Assembly (NCBI GenBank): GCA_910587495.1
Contig: CAJUMT010000016.1
Coordinates: 1 to 30,442 of the forward strand
Length of the DNA stretch: 30,442 nucleotides
Direction of reading: 5' to 3'
Origin: an uncultured Lachnospiraceae bacterium
Lineage (GTDB): Bacteria > Bacillota_A > Clostridia > Lachnospirales > Lachnospiraceae
Shown here: positions 1-8,007 of the stretch, piece by piece
Position numbering within the stretch: the stretch's first letter is position 1
Layout: every line of letters starts with the position of its first letter
Made by a program: the position numbers and the translations under genes
Notes under the pieces: generated by a model
The model's database searches: none
Told to the model about the DNA's origin: nothing
Seen by the model: the letters and a program-made list of their open reading frames with translations, nothing else

Positions 1-229
1 GTAAGATTGCCTTCAACAAAATGCACTTTTTTCGTAGTCAGAGAAGATGTTGAATCATCGCAATCTCCCCAACCATGTTTCTTTAGCGCCTTATTAAAGG
101 ATTTTTTTGCACATTCTTTTAAAAACCCACAATCCTCAAAGTCTTCACAACTTACAATTTCAAGGTTGTAATCCAAATCAATCGGCAACGAAGCGGATTC
201 AATTCCTGTATGATCTTATCTGAATCCAT
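1..229 (-). pseudogene. Partial/broken ORF at window edge, possible pglZ start stub
   Basis: A start codon at 229 (alternative in-frame ATG at 235) follows a perfect GGAGGT at 236-241, directly after the stop of the AlbA_2 gene. The first codons read MDSDKIIQELN, which resembles the beginning of BREX PglZ proteins, and pglZ commonly follows pglX in BREX loci. That frame then stops within about 26 codons. A different frame, open from about position 215 to the window edge, encodes a charged, Cys-containing segment (for example LEIVSCEDFEDCGF) that I do not recognise. A frameshift or a fusion near 196-200 would join the two. The rest lies outside the window, so neither identity nor integrity can be settled. 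The PglZ link rests on about eleven residues and on context. Confidence 0.35.
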
Positions 230-240
230 TGGCATACCTC

Positions 241-1677
241 CTATTTCTTAACTTCCCAGTATCCGCCACGAGCTGCTCCGTGACGCACTATAATCCTTTC
301 TTCACGAAGGCCTTTTATCTGCTTTTCAACCGCTCTCGAAGTAAGATTCAGTTCCATTGCAATTTTTTTCGCAGAAATATCGGGATACGTCTCCATCAAT
401 TGAAGTATCATTTCCTTCGTATCTTTCTCCGAAGTATTTTCTTCTTTCTCCGAACTTTTCTCCGAACTATTTCCCTGTTTCTCCGAACCTCCTCCGAACT
501 CAGATAAATTTCCTTCAAAAGTCGGATTTCGGTACAAATTAATACGAACCATACCGTCATACACCTGAAACTCTGGTTCCGGCAAATGCCAGGCAGCAGC
601 AGCCATCTTTATTTTTTTGATGCCTGTTCCCCAGGATTCTACATATCCCATTTGATTAAGGATATTCGCTATGGCCTTATTCCGCAACTTTGTATGCCCA
701 TTCATCATTTCCTCGTAAGTCAGGCCATTATATAATCCGCCCGGAGAAGTAACCTCAAGACGATCATCATAAATTGCCACCTGCACACAAGATTCCTCAG
801 TAAACATACGATGGCAATGCGCATTGATAATCATTTCCCGAATAGCTTCTATTGGAAGCTCATATGCTTCGCGACGCAGTAATCCTTCCACGGTCGCTCC
901 TAACCTTATGTTGCGAAGCACAAAAGATACCGCCTTTTCTATCTGCTGATAAATCGGGCCGGCATAATCTCTCTTATCAAGAAACACCGTTCTCTCTGTT
1001 CCTTTAAATACCGCGCACTGTGTCCTGGAAAAAGAAAAATGTTCAGACGTCAACAGCGCGAAAGCATTAGAGGCATACAAATATCCCTCCACATCCTTTA
1101 ACAGTTTCCAGTTTTGAAGCTGCACCTTTGCAACCTCCCGTTCCGGCAATCCTGCCTTTTCCCTAGAAAAGATAATATCATTGCAAAGCCGTGTGATCGC
1201 CTCCTCCGTTACCGGATAGTCATAACAAATTAACTCATCCCATGAAATCCTGGCCCCTTCCATTTCCAGCTCCCGAATTTTCTCAGAATTTGCCGGTCTG
1301 GAAGTTCCTGCTACCCTGATGTAGGTGCCCTTCTCTTTTCCTTTGGATTTCAGGTAATATGGCCTATTGACCCCCGGCTTTACGTCAACTATAATGACTG
1401 CTTTCCCATTCACCGTCTGAGGGCAAATTTCCGGCACAATCTGTGGCTCGCACGAATCCGAAACAGCATTGGCAATATTATCCATTGTCTGAAAAAGGAC
1501 AGATTCATCAATTCCTACAATTTCATGCGTTTTGTCAGTAACACCAAAATACAGCCTACCACCCTGCGTATTTGCAAAAGCTATAATTGTTTTGATATAC
1601 TTCTCCGAGTTTGCAGGAAGCATTTCTTTAAACTCAATGTTCTTAGATTCTCCGCCAGTTATTTCTTCTACTGTCAT
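241..1677 (-). CDS. AlbA_2-domain ATP-binding transcriptional regulator-like protein
   Basis: 478 residues. Residues about 8-130 fit the AlbA_2 (Schlafen-type, formerly divergent AAA-4) domain: the ESKNIEFKE opening, then IIAFANTQGGRLYFGV. Residues about 280-380 fit the HATPase_c_4-like ATP-binding module of the COG2865 family (REMIINAHCHR, then NQMGYVESWGTGIKKI). The last 60 residues look like a winged helix (ISAKKIAMELNLTSRAVEKQI). A low-complexity linker at residues about 393-420 contains repeated Ser-Glu-Lys triplets, common in this family. The start is well supported by AGGAGGT six bases upstream of the ATG. It is read from the same strand as the pglX remnant 12 bases upstream, so it was probably part of the same BREX-type operon. 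Unlike its neighbours it has no stop or frameshift. Its exact role is unknown; related proteins are often called regulators and occur in defence islands. Confidence 0.8.
   Translation of the reverse strand: MTVEEITGGESKNIEFKEMLPANSEKYIKTIIAFANTQGGRLYFGVTDKTHEIVGIDESVLFQTMDNIANAVSDSCEPQIVPEICPQTVNGKAVIIVDVKPGVNRPYYLKSKGKEKGTYIRVAGTSRPANSEKIRELEMEGARISWDELICYDYPVTEEAITRLCNDIIFSREKAGLPEREVAKVQLQNWKLLKDVEGYLYASNAFALLTSEHFSFSRTQCAVFKGTERTVFLDKRDYAGPIYQQIEKAVSFVLRNIRLGATVEGLLRREAYELPIEAIREMIINAHCHRMFTEESCVQVAIYDDRLEVTSPGGLYNGLTYEEMMNGHTKLRNKAIANILNQMGYVESWGTGIKKIKMAAAAWHLPEPEFQVYDGMVRINLYRNPTFEGNLSEFGGGSEKQGNSSEKSSEKEENTSEKDTKEMILQLMETYPDISAKKIAMELNLTSRAVEKQIKGLREERIIVRHGAARGGYWEVKK
424..500. repeat. 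Degenerate TTTCTCCGAA repeats encoding Ser-Glu-Lys triplets
   Basis: Five imperfect copies of TTCTCCGAA occur with variable spacing inside the AlbA_2 gene. On the minus strand they encode SEK units in the linker between the ATP-binding module and the C-terminal winged helix. The variable spacing points to slippage-prone low-complexity DNA rather than a regulatory array. Confidence 0.7.
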
Positions 1678-1689
1678 CTTACCACCTCC

Positions 1690-3478
1690 TCACTTGATTT
1701 TTGCCAGTACCTCCTGGACTAATGTGCAATTGTATTTCACGCCATCATCCAGATCAATACTGGCCATCTGGTCAGCAAGGTGATGGTTTTTCTCTTCGTA
1801 TATTCTGGTTTCTTCTACCTGTGCCTGAAATTTGATAAGCTGCTTATTCAGCTTCACCCGCTCAGATGTAGTCACGTCTTTCATCCGTTTTTCCAAGTCA
1901 GCTATTGCCGAGCGATAACGGGACTGCTGCTCATGTACATAGCCTGTCCTGATACGGGCTATCGTATCAGCTTTATATCGGTGCATATAAATCAATGCCT
2001 TAAACCCATTCTTCTTACCACTGTCAAGCAGCCAGTAAAGCGAACATTTCTGATAAATCCTGCAATGGTCTGAATAAAAGTCACTCAGGAAATAGTTCCG
2101 GATCACATCTTTCGGCTGACTCTTACCACCAAGCGCATCGGCAATAAATTTCAAATTCTCATCCAGAGTGTCCGCGCCGTAAACCGTTTTCACGAATTTA
2201 TTGTCTTAATCTGCTGCGAAAGAAGTATATTTGTTGTCGTTCCATTCACCGCCTGCATAGGCAAGTTCTAATATCTCTGCCAAGGTCAGCTTTGCGGACG
2301 GTAACATCCTTATCCTCAACCTCAGGTGTCAGTTCTTCCTACAAGCCGTAAATGTTGATGAAGATGCGGTTCAATTCTTCCTCGTTGGCTTTCAGCTGGT
2401 GGAAACGAGCGCCACATTCAGCCCGCCTGGTCAAAGGCTTTGACAATGTTAGGAACTTTGCGACGCAGTGGGTGGTGCTGGAAGTCCCATGAGGTTTCAA
2501 AGGAATTCCAATCCAAGTTTGAAGTATTCATTAGGGCATCAACAAGTCTATTTATATTATTTACAGGCAAATCGAACGGCATTGAGAGTACGAATCTGAT
2601 CATTATATTCAATGTCGGAGCCAAAAAACTCAAATATTGTTTTGCTACAACAGAATTGCAGTATGCTACAACTGCTCTCAGATTTATTTCTTTTGATTAC
2701 AAACTAAATCCAGCCATATCAGAAAGATATCCAGAAGGTTTTAATCTAAATGCTGGTGTACCTGTTGTAATCCTCGACCATGTTATTAATAGCTTAAATT
2801 TGAATCTTTCTAAATTCTCCACCTTTATTGTAAGGAAACCACTTTTTTTCTTGATAGGAATCCTGTATATTTTTTGCATTGAACATTATTTCCGTATTAA
2901 AAACTTCTCACCAAAAATGCAAAAATTTGTCATTATCATCTTTTTGAATACCAACAGATGCAGAAACAACATTTTTAAGTAACTGTTTATTCTCAAATGC
3001 TTTTAATGTTTTTTCTGAAATCCAATATGCAATCGGATTTCCTGGTATTTCATAAAATCCGCATTGTTTTGCTTTGTAAATGTCATTTTTACAAAGAAAG
3101 GCCTTTTCTTTTTCATATTGCGTTGTGTAAGCAATCAAACGGCTATATGTTCCTATATAATTTTTAATCAGACTATTGCGCCGAATAAATGAAGTTGTTT
3201 GAACAACCTCTCCACCAATTTTCTCAAAAGCTCTAGCTCCAAAATGTGCCATATTTAATATATCATCATTTAGGAATTATTTCTCATCTTCTCAAATGTG
3301 GAAATAAACGTCCAACTATGTTGTGTTATAATTCCGAGCAATCGATTCTTTTTAATCATAGTATTGCATTTTTCAATGAATACAGCAAACAAGTCAGCCT
3401 TTGTATCTGGAAAGTTTTTCTTAACTAATGCACTTATCTTCATCAGCACATTGAAATTAATATTTGTTTGATTTCGTT
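1690..3478 (-). pseudogene. pglX: Decayed BREX-type adenine-specific methyltransferase, C-terminal half only
   Basis: Joining reading frames across this stretch gives ordered pieces typical of PglX. From the 5' side: a segment with FPDTKADLFAVFIEKC then GIITQHSWTFISTFEKMR (about 3270-3450); GARAFEKIGGEVVQTTSF (about 3200-3250); IPGNPIAYWISEK and DDNDKFLHFW (to 2910); KKWFPYNKGGEFRK (about 2830); LAPTLNI and DWNSFETSWDFQHHPL (about 2470-2620); FHQLKANEEELNRIFI and EVEDKDVTVRKADLGRDI (about 2250-2410); and the tail with LDSGKKNGFKALIYMHRYK (1690-2193). In-frame stops lie at 2908-2910, 2697-2699, 2418-2420, 2339-2341 and 2206-2208. Frameshifts or deletions occur near 3268, 2800 and 2255. The amino-terminal half, with the SAM-binding and NPPY motifs, is absent. 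Intact PglX is about 1200 residues; it modifies host DNA in BREX phage defence. The 167-residue frame at 1690-2193 opens with a GTG that lacks a ribosome site, so it is not a separate gene. Confidence 0.88.
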
Positions 3479-3517
3479 ATAAAAATATTGATTCATAAAA
3501 AAGTCCCTCTATCATTT

Positions 3518-4177
3518 CTAAATTGACAAAAACCACGCCTCATCAATAGTATAGTCATTCACTGGAGCAACTCCTAATTGCAATTCCCTTAATTTGTCTA
3601 CTAATTCTTCTCCATCAACTAAATCGATTGGAGTAGTTCCTGGTCTATTTGCCTCTTCAATAGCAGGTGTTGAAAATTTCCCAGTTGTTATAAATAAACC
3701 TTTGTCGGCTCTTCCTTGCATAGCTCCTCTAAAATCTCGAATTTCTCCAGCAGACACAGTTCCAGTATAGCGCTTACATTGAAACAGCATATGAAAACTG
3801 ATTATACCATTTAATTTTACGATTCCTGTACCATCTATCCCTCCATCCCCGGTTTTCCCAGTGACTTTAACCTGAGTAAATCCAGATTCTCTTAATAATC
3901 TTTGCGTTAATCGTTCAAAAGCATCTGGTTTTAAGTTCAATAAAATATTTTTTAATTTTTCACGCCACGATTGTATCTCATCTGGTGTATCTACACCATC
4001 ATTTTCCAGATTCTCATCTTCAATATCTATATTATGGGTATCGTTTGTTTTTAAAAAAGTCATTTCACGAACCTTTTGTACAACTTCTTCAGGATTAATC
4101 TTTTCCAACTCTCTTCCCATTGTTGTCAAAGACCATACTCCTCGTGAAGAATTTTCCAAGATTCCCACTTTCTTCAT
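3518..4177 (-). CDS. mrr: Mrr-type restriction endonuclease, 5'-truncated
   Basis: The frame covers the catalytic domain of Mrr, a type IV restriction enzyme cutting modified DNA. Visible elements in the second half are FERLTQRLLRESGF, then GKTGDGGIDG and QCKRY, the D-QxK form of the PD-(D/E)XK nuclease core, followed by the Mrr-like FITTGKFS. Only the last part of the N-terminal Mrr winged-helix domain is present (KKVGILENSSRGVWSLTTMGREL). Full-length Mrr is about 300 residues; the first reasonable ATG here, at 4177, gives 219. The frame runs further up to a TTG at 4240, but those 21 codons are the rlmD tail read in the wrong frame. No strong ribosome site precedes 4177. The gene was probably cut at its 5' end when it joined the rlmD tail, so activity is doubtful although the catalytic residues remain. 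Confidence 0.8.
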   Translation of the reverse strand: MKKVGILENSSRGVWSLTTMGRELEKINPEEVVQKVREMTFLKTNDTHNIDIEDENLENDGVDTPDEIQSWREKLKNILLNLKPDAFERLTQRLLRESGFTQVKVTGKTGDGGIDGTGIVKLNGIISFHMLFQCKRYTGTVSAGEIRDFRGAMQGRADKGLFITTGKFSTPAIEEANRPGTTPIDLVDGEELVDKLRELQLGVAPVNDYTIDEAWFLSI

Positions 4178-4178
4178 G

Positions 4179-4271
4179 CTTGTAGCTTTCCGCTCTCTTG
4201 GCAATATTATCAAGCGGCACTTTACCCTCGCCAAACTCAAGTTTTACATTGATATGTCCATCTGGTTTTTG
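4179..4271 (-). pseudogene. Element-supplied C-terminal tail of rlmD, frameshifted
   Basis: In the frame offset from rlmD this stretch encodes QKPDGHINVKLEFGEG followed by KVPLDNIAKRAESYK. From memory, this resembles C-terminal extensions on 23S rRNA uracil methyltransferases in gut Firmicutes, where a mobile element inserted at the 3' end of the gene supplies a new tail. Removing the two bases CA at 4272-4273 (a CACA duplication) would place it in frame with the rlmD body. It breaks off at about 4179, where the truncated mrr begins. Confidence 0.65.
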
Positions 4272-5620
4272 TGGGAAAGCAGTACCACGGCCTCCACATG
4301 CACCGTCCCCGGAAACATATCGCACCCCTTCACCTTCCTTACCTCATACCCTTCCCCGCACAGATACTTCAGGTCCCGCGCCAGCGTAGCGCTGTCGCAG
4401 CTCACATAGACGATTCGTTCCGGCTGCATCTTCACCATCGTTGCAAGCGCCGCCGGATCGCAGCCTTTTCGAGGCGGGTCAACTACGATCACATCCGCGT
4501 AGATTCCGTCCTTTTCATACTTTTCGGGCAGCACTTCCTCCGCCTTTCCGACAAAAAATTCTGCGTTTTTGATGCCGTTAAGCCGGGCATTCCTTTTGGC
4601 GTCTTCAATAGCCTCCGGTATAATCTCCACCCCATACACCTGTTTCGCCTTTTTTGCAAGAAAAAGAGAGATCGTACCGATGCCGCAGTACAGATCCCAC
4701 ACAGTTTCATGACCCTTAAGCTCCGCGAAATCAAGCGCAGTTTCATAAAGCTTCTCTGTCTGTACCGGGTTGACCTGGTAAAAAGACAAGGGCGATATTT
4801 GATATTGTATGTCTTTAATATAATCAGTAATATATTTCTTTCCCCAGACAGGAATCAGTTCGGTTCCCATAATCACATTCGTGTTTTTAGTATTCACGTT
4901 GATCTGGATACTGGTCATCCCCGGAATTTCCTGCAAAGAAACGGACAGCTCATTCATAGCTTTAAACTTACGCCCGTTTACGACCAGACAGACCATAATT
5001 TCGCCGGTTCTAAAGCCTTTGCGCAGCAGCACATGCCGCAGCACGCCTTTCCCTGTCTTTTCATCGTAAGCAGGAATATGATGCTGTTTCATATGATCCA
5101 ATATTTTTTGTAGAACAGGCTGATTTTCCTCTACACCCAGCCAGCATTCCGTACACGGTATGATATTGTGGGTGCGGGCCGCATAAAAACCGGTCACCAC
5201 ATGCCCCTCTTTATCTGTACCGAAAGGGAACTGCGCCTTGTTGCGATACCGCCAGGGGTTGTCCATCCCTATGATCTCAGGCCTGGGCAATTTGGTCAGT
5301 CCGCCTATGTGTTTCAAATTGTTCCATATTTTTTCGGCTTTATAGGAAAGCTGGGCTTTATACTCCATGGCCTGTAGCTGGCAGCCGCCGCATTGGCGGG
5401 CAAACTTACATCTTGGCTCCACACGCAAAGCGGACGGCTTTGCCACCTGCATTAAACGCGCATAACCATAGTTTTTCTTCATCTTCATGATCTTCGCCTG
5501 CACCGTATCCCCGATCACCGCGTCCTTCACAAAGAATGTAAAACCATCAAGCTTTCCGATGCCTTCGCCGTCCACACCCATATCTACGATCTGTATTGTA
5601 ATAATATCCTCTTTTTTCAA
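4244..5620 (-). CDS. rlmD: 23S rRNA (uracil-5-)-methyltransferase, RlmD/RumA family
   Basis: SAM-dependent methyltransferase that makes 5-methyluridine in 23S rRNA. Counting from the TTG start at 5620 (458 residues), a TRAM domain occupies about residues 1-60. Fe-S cluster cysteines are at 71, 77 and 80 (CKFARQCGGCQ), with a likely fourth in PCTECWLG. The SAM loop is DLYCGIGTISLFLA, followed by VVDPPRKGC, and the catalytic Cys408 sits in YVSCDSATLARD. The TTG is preferred because GGAGG at 5627-5631 lies six bases upstream; an upstream TTG at 5668 lies inside yhaM and has no ribosome site. The gene follows yhaM by 16 bases, as the last gene of an operon. The extreme C-terminus (after VVLLS) is altered by a two-base insertion and stops early, but all catalytic parts are intact. 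Confidence 0.93.
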   Translation of the reverse strand: MKKEDIITIQIVDMGVDGEGIGKLDGFTFFVKDAVIGDTVQAKIMKMKKNYGYARLMQVAKPSALRVEPRCKFARQCGGCQLQAMEYKAQLSYKAEKIWNNLKHIGGLTKLPRPEIIGMDNPWRYRNKAQFPFGTDKEGHVVTGFYAARTHNIIPCTECWLGVEENQPVLQKILDHMKQHHIPAYDEKTGKGVLRHVLLRKGFRTGEIMVCLVVNGRKFKAMNELSVSLQEIPGMTSIQINVNTKNTNVIMGTELIPVWGKKYITDYIKDIQYQISPLSFYQVNPVQTEKLYETALDFAELKGHETVWDLYCGIGTISLFLAKKAKQVYGVEIIPEAIEDAKRNARLNGIKNAEFFVGKAEEVLPEKYEKDGIYADVIVVDPPRKGCDPAALATMVKMQPERIVYVSCDSATLARDLKYLCGEGYEVRKVKGCDMFPGTVHVEAVVLLSHKNQMDISM

Positions 5621-5626
5621 AATATG

Positions 5627-5631
5627 CCTCC
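5627..5631 (-). promoter_or_regulatory. Ribosome binding site that sets the rlmD start
   Basis: GGAGG lies six bases upstream of the TTG at 5620. This spacing decides for the TTG start over the longer frame that begins inside yhaM. Confidence 0.8.
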
Positions 5632-5636
5632 GCCGT

Positions 5637-6581
5637 CTATCTGCTGGTCCTTCGGATATTGGACTCAAACAGCCGGTTGTATCCTAACCACCCCTGATTA
5701 TCCCCTGCCGCTTTTAAAGCCTCGATCATCATCTGCATATGCGCATCCGTATTGTCGGCAAAGTTCAGAGCCACCGCTTCCAAAAGAGCCGGCTTTTTTG
5801 GAGAGCCGTATTCCAGTTCCCCATGGTGGGATAAAATACAGTGCTTTAATTCATTGGCCAAAGTGACTGAAAACCCAGGGATCTTTCGGATCTTATCACC
5901 CACCATCTCCACACCGATCATAATATGCCCCAAAAGCTGTCCCGCGTCCGTATAATCGTTGGCCGGGAAGGGAGACAGTTCGTAGACCTTTCCGATATCA
6001 TGGCACATGGCCGCCGTGTACAGAAGATCCGCGTGCAGCATGGGATATGCATGAATATAATATTCACATAACCTGGTGACACTTAAAGTATGCTCTAAAA
6101 GCCCTCCCACAAAGCCATGGTGTACACTCTTGGCCGCGCTGCTGAATTTAAAAGCTTTTACAAACTCCGTATCTTCCACAAAGATACTTTTTAAAAGCTT
6201 TCCCAGATGAGGATTTTCTACTCTGTCTACAAATCCTAAAAGTTCCCGGTACATAGCTTCCACATCCCGATCGCTGACCGGAAGAAAATCGGAAGGATCA
6301 TATTCTCCCTCCTGTGCCCTGCGGACCCTTTTTACATTCAACTGAATCTGTCCCTGAAAGCTGGTCACATCCGCCACAATATCCACATAATCCAGTCCGT
6401 TAAAATCCTCGATCCCCCTGGAATTAGGGTCCCATATCTTGGCGTCCGCCATGCCGGTCTTATCCTGTAGGACAACATTTTCATAGGTCTTTCCCGCTTT
6501 AGTAAGGGCTGTCTGGCGGGATTTGCACAAATAAATACCGGAAATGCGTTCGCCTTCCCTGAAAGTCTCAATGTATTTCAT
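5637..6581 (-). CDS. yhaM: 3'-5' exoribonuclease YhaM family (OB-fold plus HD domain)
   Basis: 314 residues, the usual YhaM length. Residues about 10-85 form an OB-type nucleic-acid-binding fold (VLQDKTGMADAKIW). Residues about 150-290 form an HD phosphohydrolase domain with HH at 154-155, H164, the HD pair at 194-195 in CHDIGK, and the later LSHHGELEYGSP. YhaM is a metal-dependent 3'-5' exonuclease in Firmicutes RNA and DNA turnover. The ribosome site GGGAG lies upstream of the ATG. It sits 56 bases after the HtrA-like gene and 16 bases before rlmD, all on one strand, so the three are probably cotranscribed. Confidence 0.92.
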   Translation of the reverse strand: MKYIETFREGERISGIYLCKSRQTALTKAGKTYENVVLQDKTGMADAKIWDPNSRGIEDFNGLDYVDIVADVTSFQGQIQLNVKRVRRAQEGEYDPSDFLPVSDRDVEAMYRELLGFVDRVENPHLGKLLKSIFVEDTEFVKAFKFSSAAKSVHHGFVGGLLEHTLSVTRLCEYYIHAYPMLHADLLYTAAMCHDIGKVYELSPFPANDYTDAGQLLGHIMIGVEMVGDKIRKIPGFSVTLANELKHCILSHHGELEYGSPKKPALLEAVALNFADNTDAHMQMMIEALKAAGDNQGWLGYNRLFESNIRRTSR

Positions 6582-6637
6582 ATACGCTTTATTCTCCCAT
6601 TCTCATATTTACATAATTGCCTGGTCTTACGCGGCAG

Positions 6638-7900
6638 TTACAATATGCTTAAATTTACTGAAAATTCCAGCTCCTGGTAACTGTTTAGATCCGGTCGCTG
6701 GCAGATCACCTGTATATTCTGCTCGCTGGAACATTTCAGCAGGATTGACATTATATCTTTTAAATTCGTGATATTCTGCCCGCTCATGGAGGTAATAATG
6801 TCTCCCGGCTGAATCCCCGCCTCGATGGCAGGCGAATCCATAGCCACCTCCGATACATAGACACCGATGGGAATATTTTCAGCTTCTGACACGGCAGTCG
6901 TCACGTCTGCGCCCACAATCCCCATATATACTATGTCCTGATTGTTGGATAAATGCTCGATAATATCTTTCATATCCGAGATACCATAAGCCTGTATCGT
7001 ATTTTTCTGGCTGGCCGCTTCATAGTGATCCTGGAGGATACCGACGATCTGGCCGCTCCAGTTGACCAGCACGCCGCTTCCTGACCCCGATTTTACCAGA
7101 TCGGTAGTCAGGACATTATAGCCGCCGTCATAAAGAGACGCCGCCTGGGATACCGAAGTAAGATTGCCAAACAGCACAGAACCATAGCTGCCCGCAGGAC
7201 TTCCCACCGCAATGACAGGTTCGCCGCTTCTGAGTGTCTTGGAAGATCCCAGATCCGCATACTGTATAATATCACGGGTGCCTTCCTCCATATCACTTAA
7301 GTTCACGCTCACAACCGCCAGGTTCGTATTCCTGTCATATTTTTTCAACACAGCCGGAGCTGTGGTATGATCATAAAAAGTCACCTGAAGGCTCTCTCCG
7401 CTTACCACTTTCTCATAATCCGCCAAAATCAGGATTTCCAGACCGTTATCGCCGATCAGAATGCCCGCTGCAGAACTCTGGCTTATATACGTCTCGTCAA
7501 ACCAGTCTGTGTCCACCATCACAGACGAAATATTGACCATACTCTTTTCCACCTGGTTCCCGATCTGCATAAGCTGCTGATACATTTTTTTATAATCTTC
7601 CAGTTCCATGCTTACGGTTTCGGTGATATAGACAGGCTCAGAGGGTTCTTCTTTCTCCCCGGAAGGTTCTTCTTTCTCCTCGGGCAGAGTGATAGGCTGT
7701 ATCTCCTGCTCCTTAGGCCCAATGTCCAGCTTTGGAAGAAAGAGCGCCCAGATGAGCAGAGCGGTCAGACCAAACAGGACGCCGGACACCATCGACAGAA
7801 CGATTCTTCTGACGATTCGGTTTTGATAAAGTTTTTTCTGTTTGATAGTTTCCTGCATAAATGAAAAATTGGCGTTTCTGTTCTCTTTTCCTTCTTCCAT
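6638..7900 (-). CDS. Membrane-anchored HtrA/DegP-like PDZ protein lacking the catalytic triad
   Basis: 420 residues. A membrane segment at about 31-55 is followed by a Glu/Pro-rich spacer with a duplicated EKEEPSG unit. A trypsin-like fold spans about 115-310 and a PDZ domain about 325-415 (SPAIEAGIQPGDIITSMSGQNI). The fold aligns with HtrA (AAGILIGDNG, NTNLAVVSV, GEPVIAVGSPAG, VLVNWSGQIVGI), but the catalytic residues appear lost. The His position falls in LADYEKV, the Asp is Asn193 (TNLAV instead of TDLAV), and the GNSGG serine site reads SGSGSGV with Gly274 at the aligned position. One flanking serine could only serve if the loop were shifted. I infer a non-proteolytic sensor or scaffold on the outer face of the membrane. 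It has a good promoter and AGGAGG five bases before the ATG, and heads the operon with yhaM and rlmD. Confidence 0.85.
   Translation of the reverse strand: MEEGKENRNANFSFMQETIKQKKLYQNRIVRRIVLSMVSGVLFGLTALLIWALFLPKLDIGPKEQEIQPITLPEEKEEPSGEKEEPSEPVYITETVSMELEDYKKMYQQLMQIGNQVEKSMVNISSVMVDTDWFDETYISQSSAAGILIGDNGLEILILADYEKVVSGESLQVTFYDHTTAPAVLKKYDRNTNLAVVSVNLSDMEEGTRDIIQYADLGSSKTLRSGEPVIAVGSPAGSYGSVLFGNLTSVSQAASLYDGGYNVLTTDLVKSGSGSGVLVNWSGQIVGILQDHYEAASQKNTIQAYGISDMKDIIEHLSNNQDIVYMGIVGADVTTAVSEAENIPIGVYVSEVAMDSPAIEAGIQPGDIITSMSGQNITNLKDIMSILLKCSSEQNIQVICQRPDLNSYQELEFSVNLSIL
7644..7679. repeat. 21-base tandem duplication in the HtrA-like spacer
   Basis: The 15-base core at 7644-7658 recurs at 7665-7679, an offset of 21 bases. 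It encodes the duplicated EKEEPSG unit in the linker between membrane anchor and protease-like fold. Confidence 0.75.
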
Positions 7901-7920
7901 AACAGCCTCCTGTCGGGAAT

Positions 7921-7949
7921 ATTATACTATTTTTTGTCAAAAGTGTCTA
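7921..7949 (-). promoter_or_regulatory. Sigma-A promoter of the HtrA-like/yhaM/rlmD operon
   Basis: On the minus strand, TAGACA (7944-7949) and TATAAT (7921-7926) are separated by 17 bases, 20 bases upstream of the start codon. A second TTGACA lies within the spacer but is too close to the -10 to serve it. Confidence 0.65.
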
Positions 7950-7956
7950 TACGTCC

Positions 7957-7985
7957 TTTTCATCCGCCGTCAAAAGTTGTAAAAT
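7957..7985 (+). promoter_or_regulatory. Weak candidate promoter of mutS2
   Basis: TTTTCA (7957-7962) and TAAAAT (7980-7985) are 17 bases apart, upstream of the mutS2 ribosome site. The match is partial, and the leader would be only about 15-20 bases. Confidence 0.3.
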
Positions 7986-8007
7986 GAATAATTAACAGGA
8001 GGGTCCT

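Noticed and set aside
1690..2193. 167-residue frame as an independent gene
   Set aside because: It opens with GTG without a ribosome site, and the same frame continues upstream beyond TAA with PglX-like sequence, so it is part of the pseudogene.
2440..2982. 180-residue plus-strand frame
   Set aside because: It lies antisense to the pglX remnant, has no ribosome site, and is composed of AT-rich shadow codons.
4271..5113. 280-residue plus-strand frame
   Set aside because: It is antisense to the clearly real rlmD and its translation has no family features.
5620..5668. Longer rlmD start at 5668
   Set aside because: It is also a TTG, lies inside yhaM, lacks a ribosome site, and adds residues outside the TRAM domain; the TTG at 5620 has GGAGG at ideal spacing.
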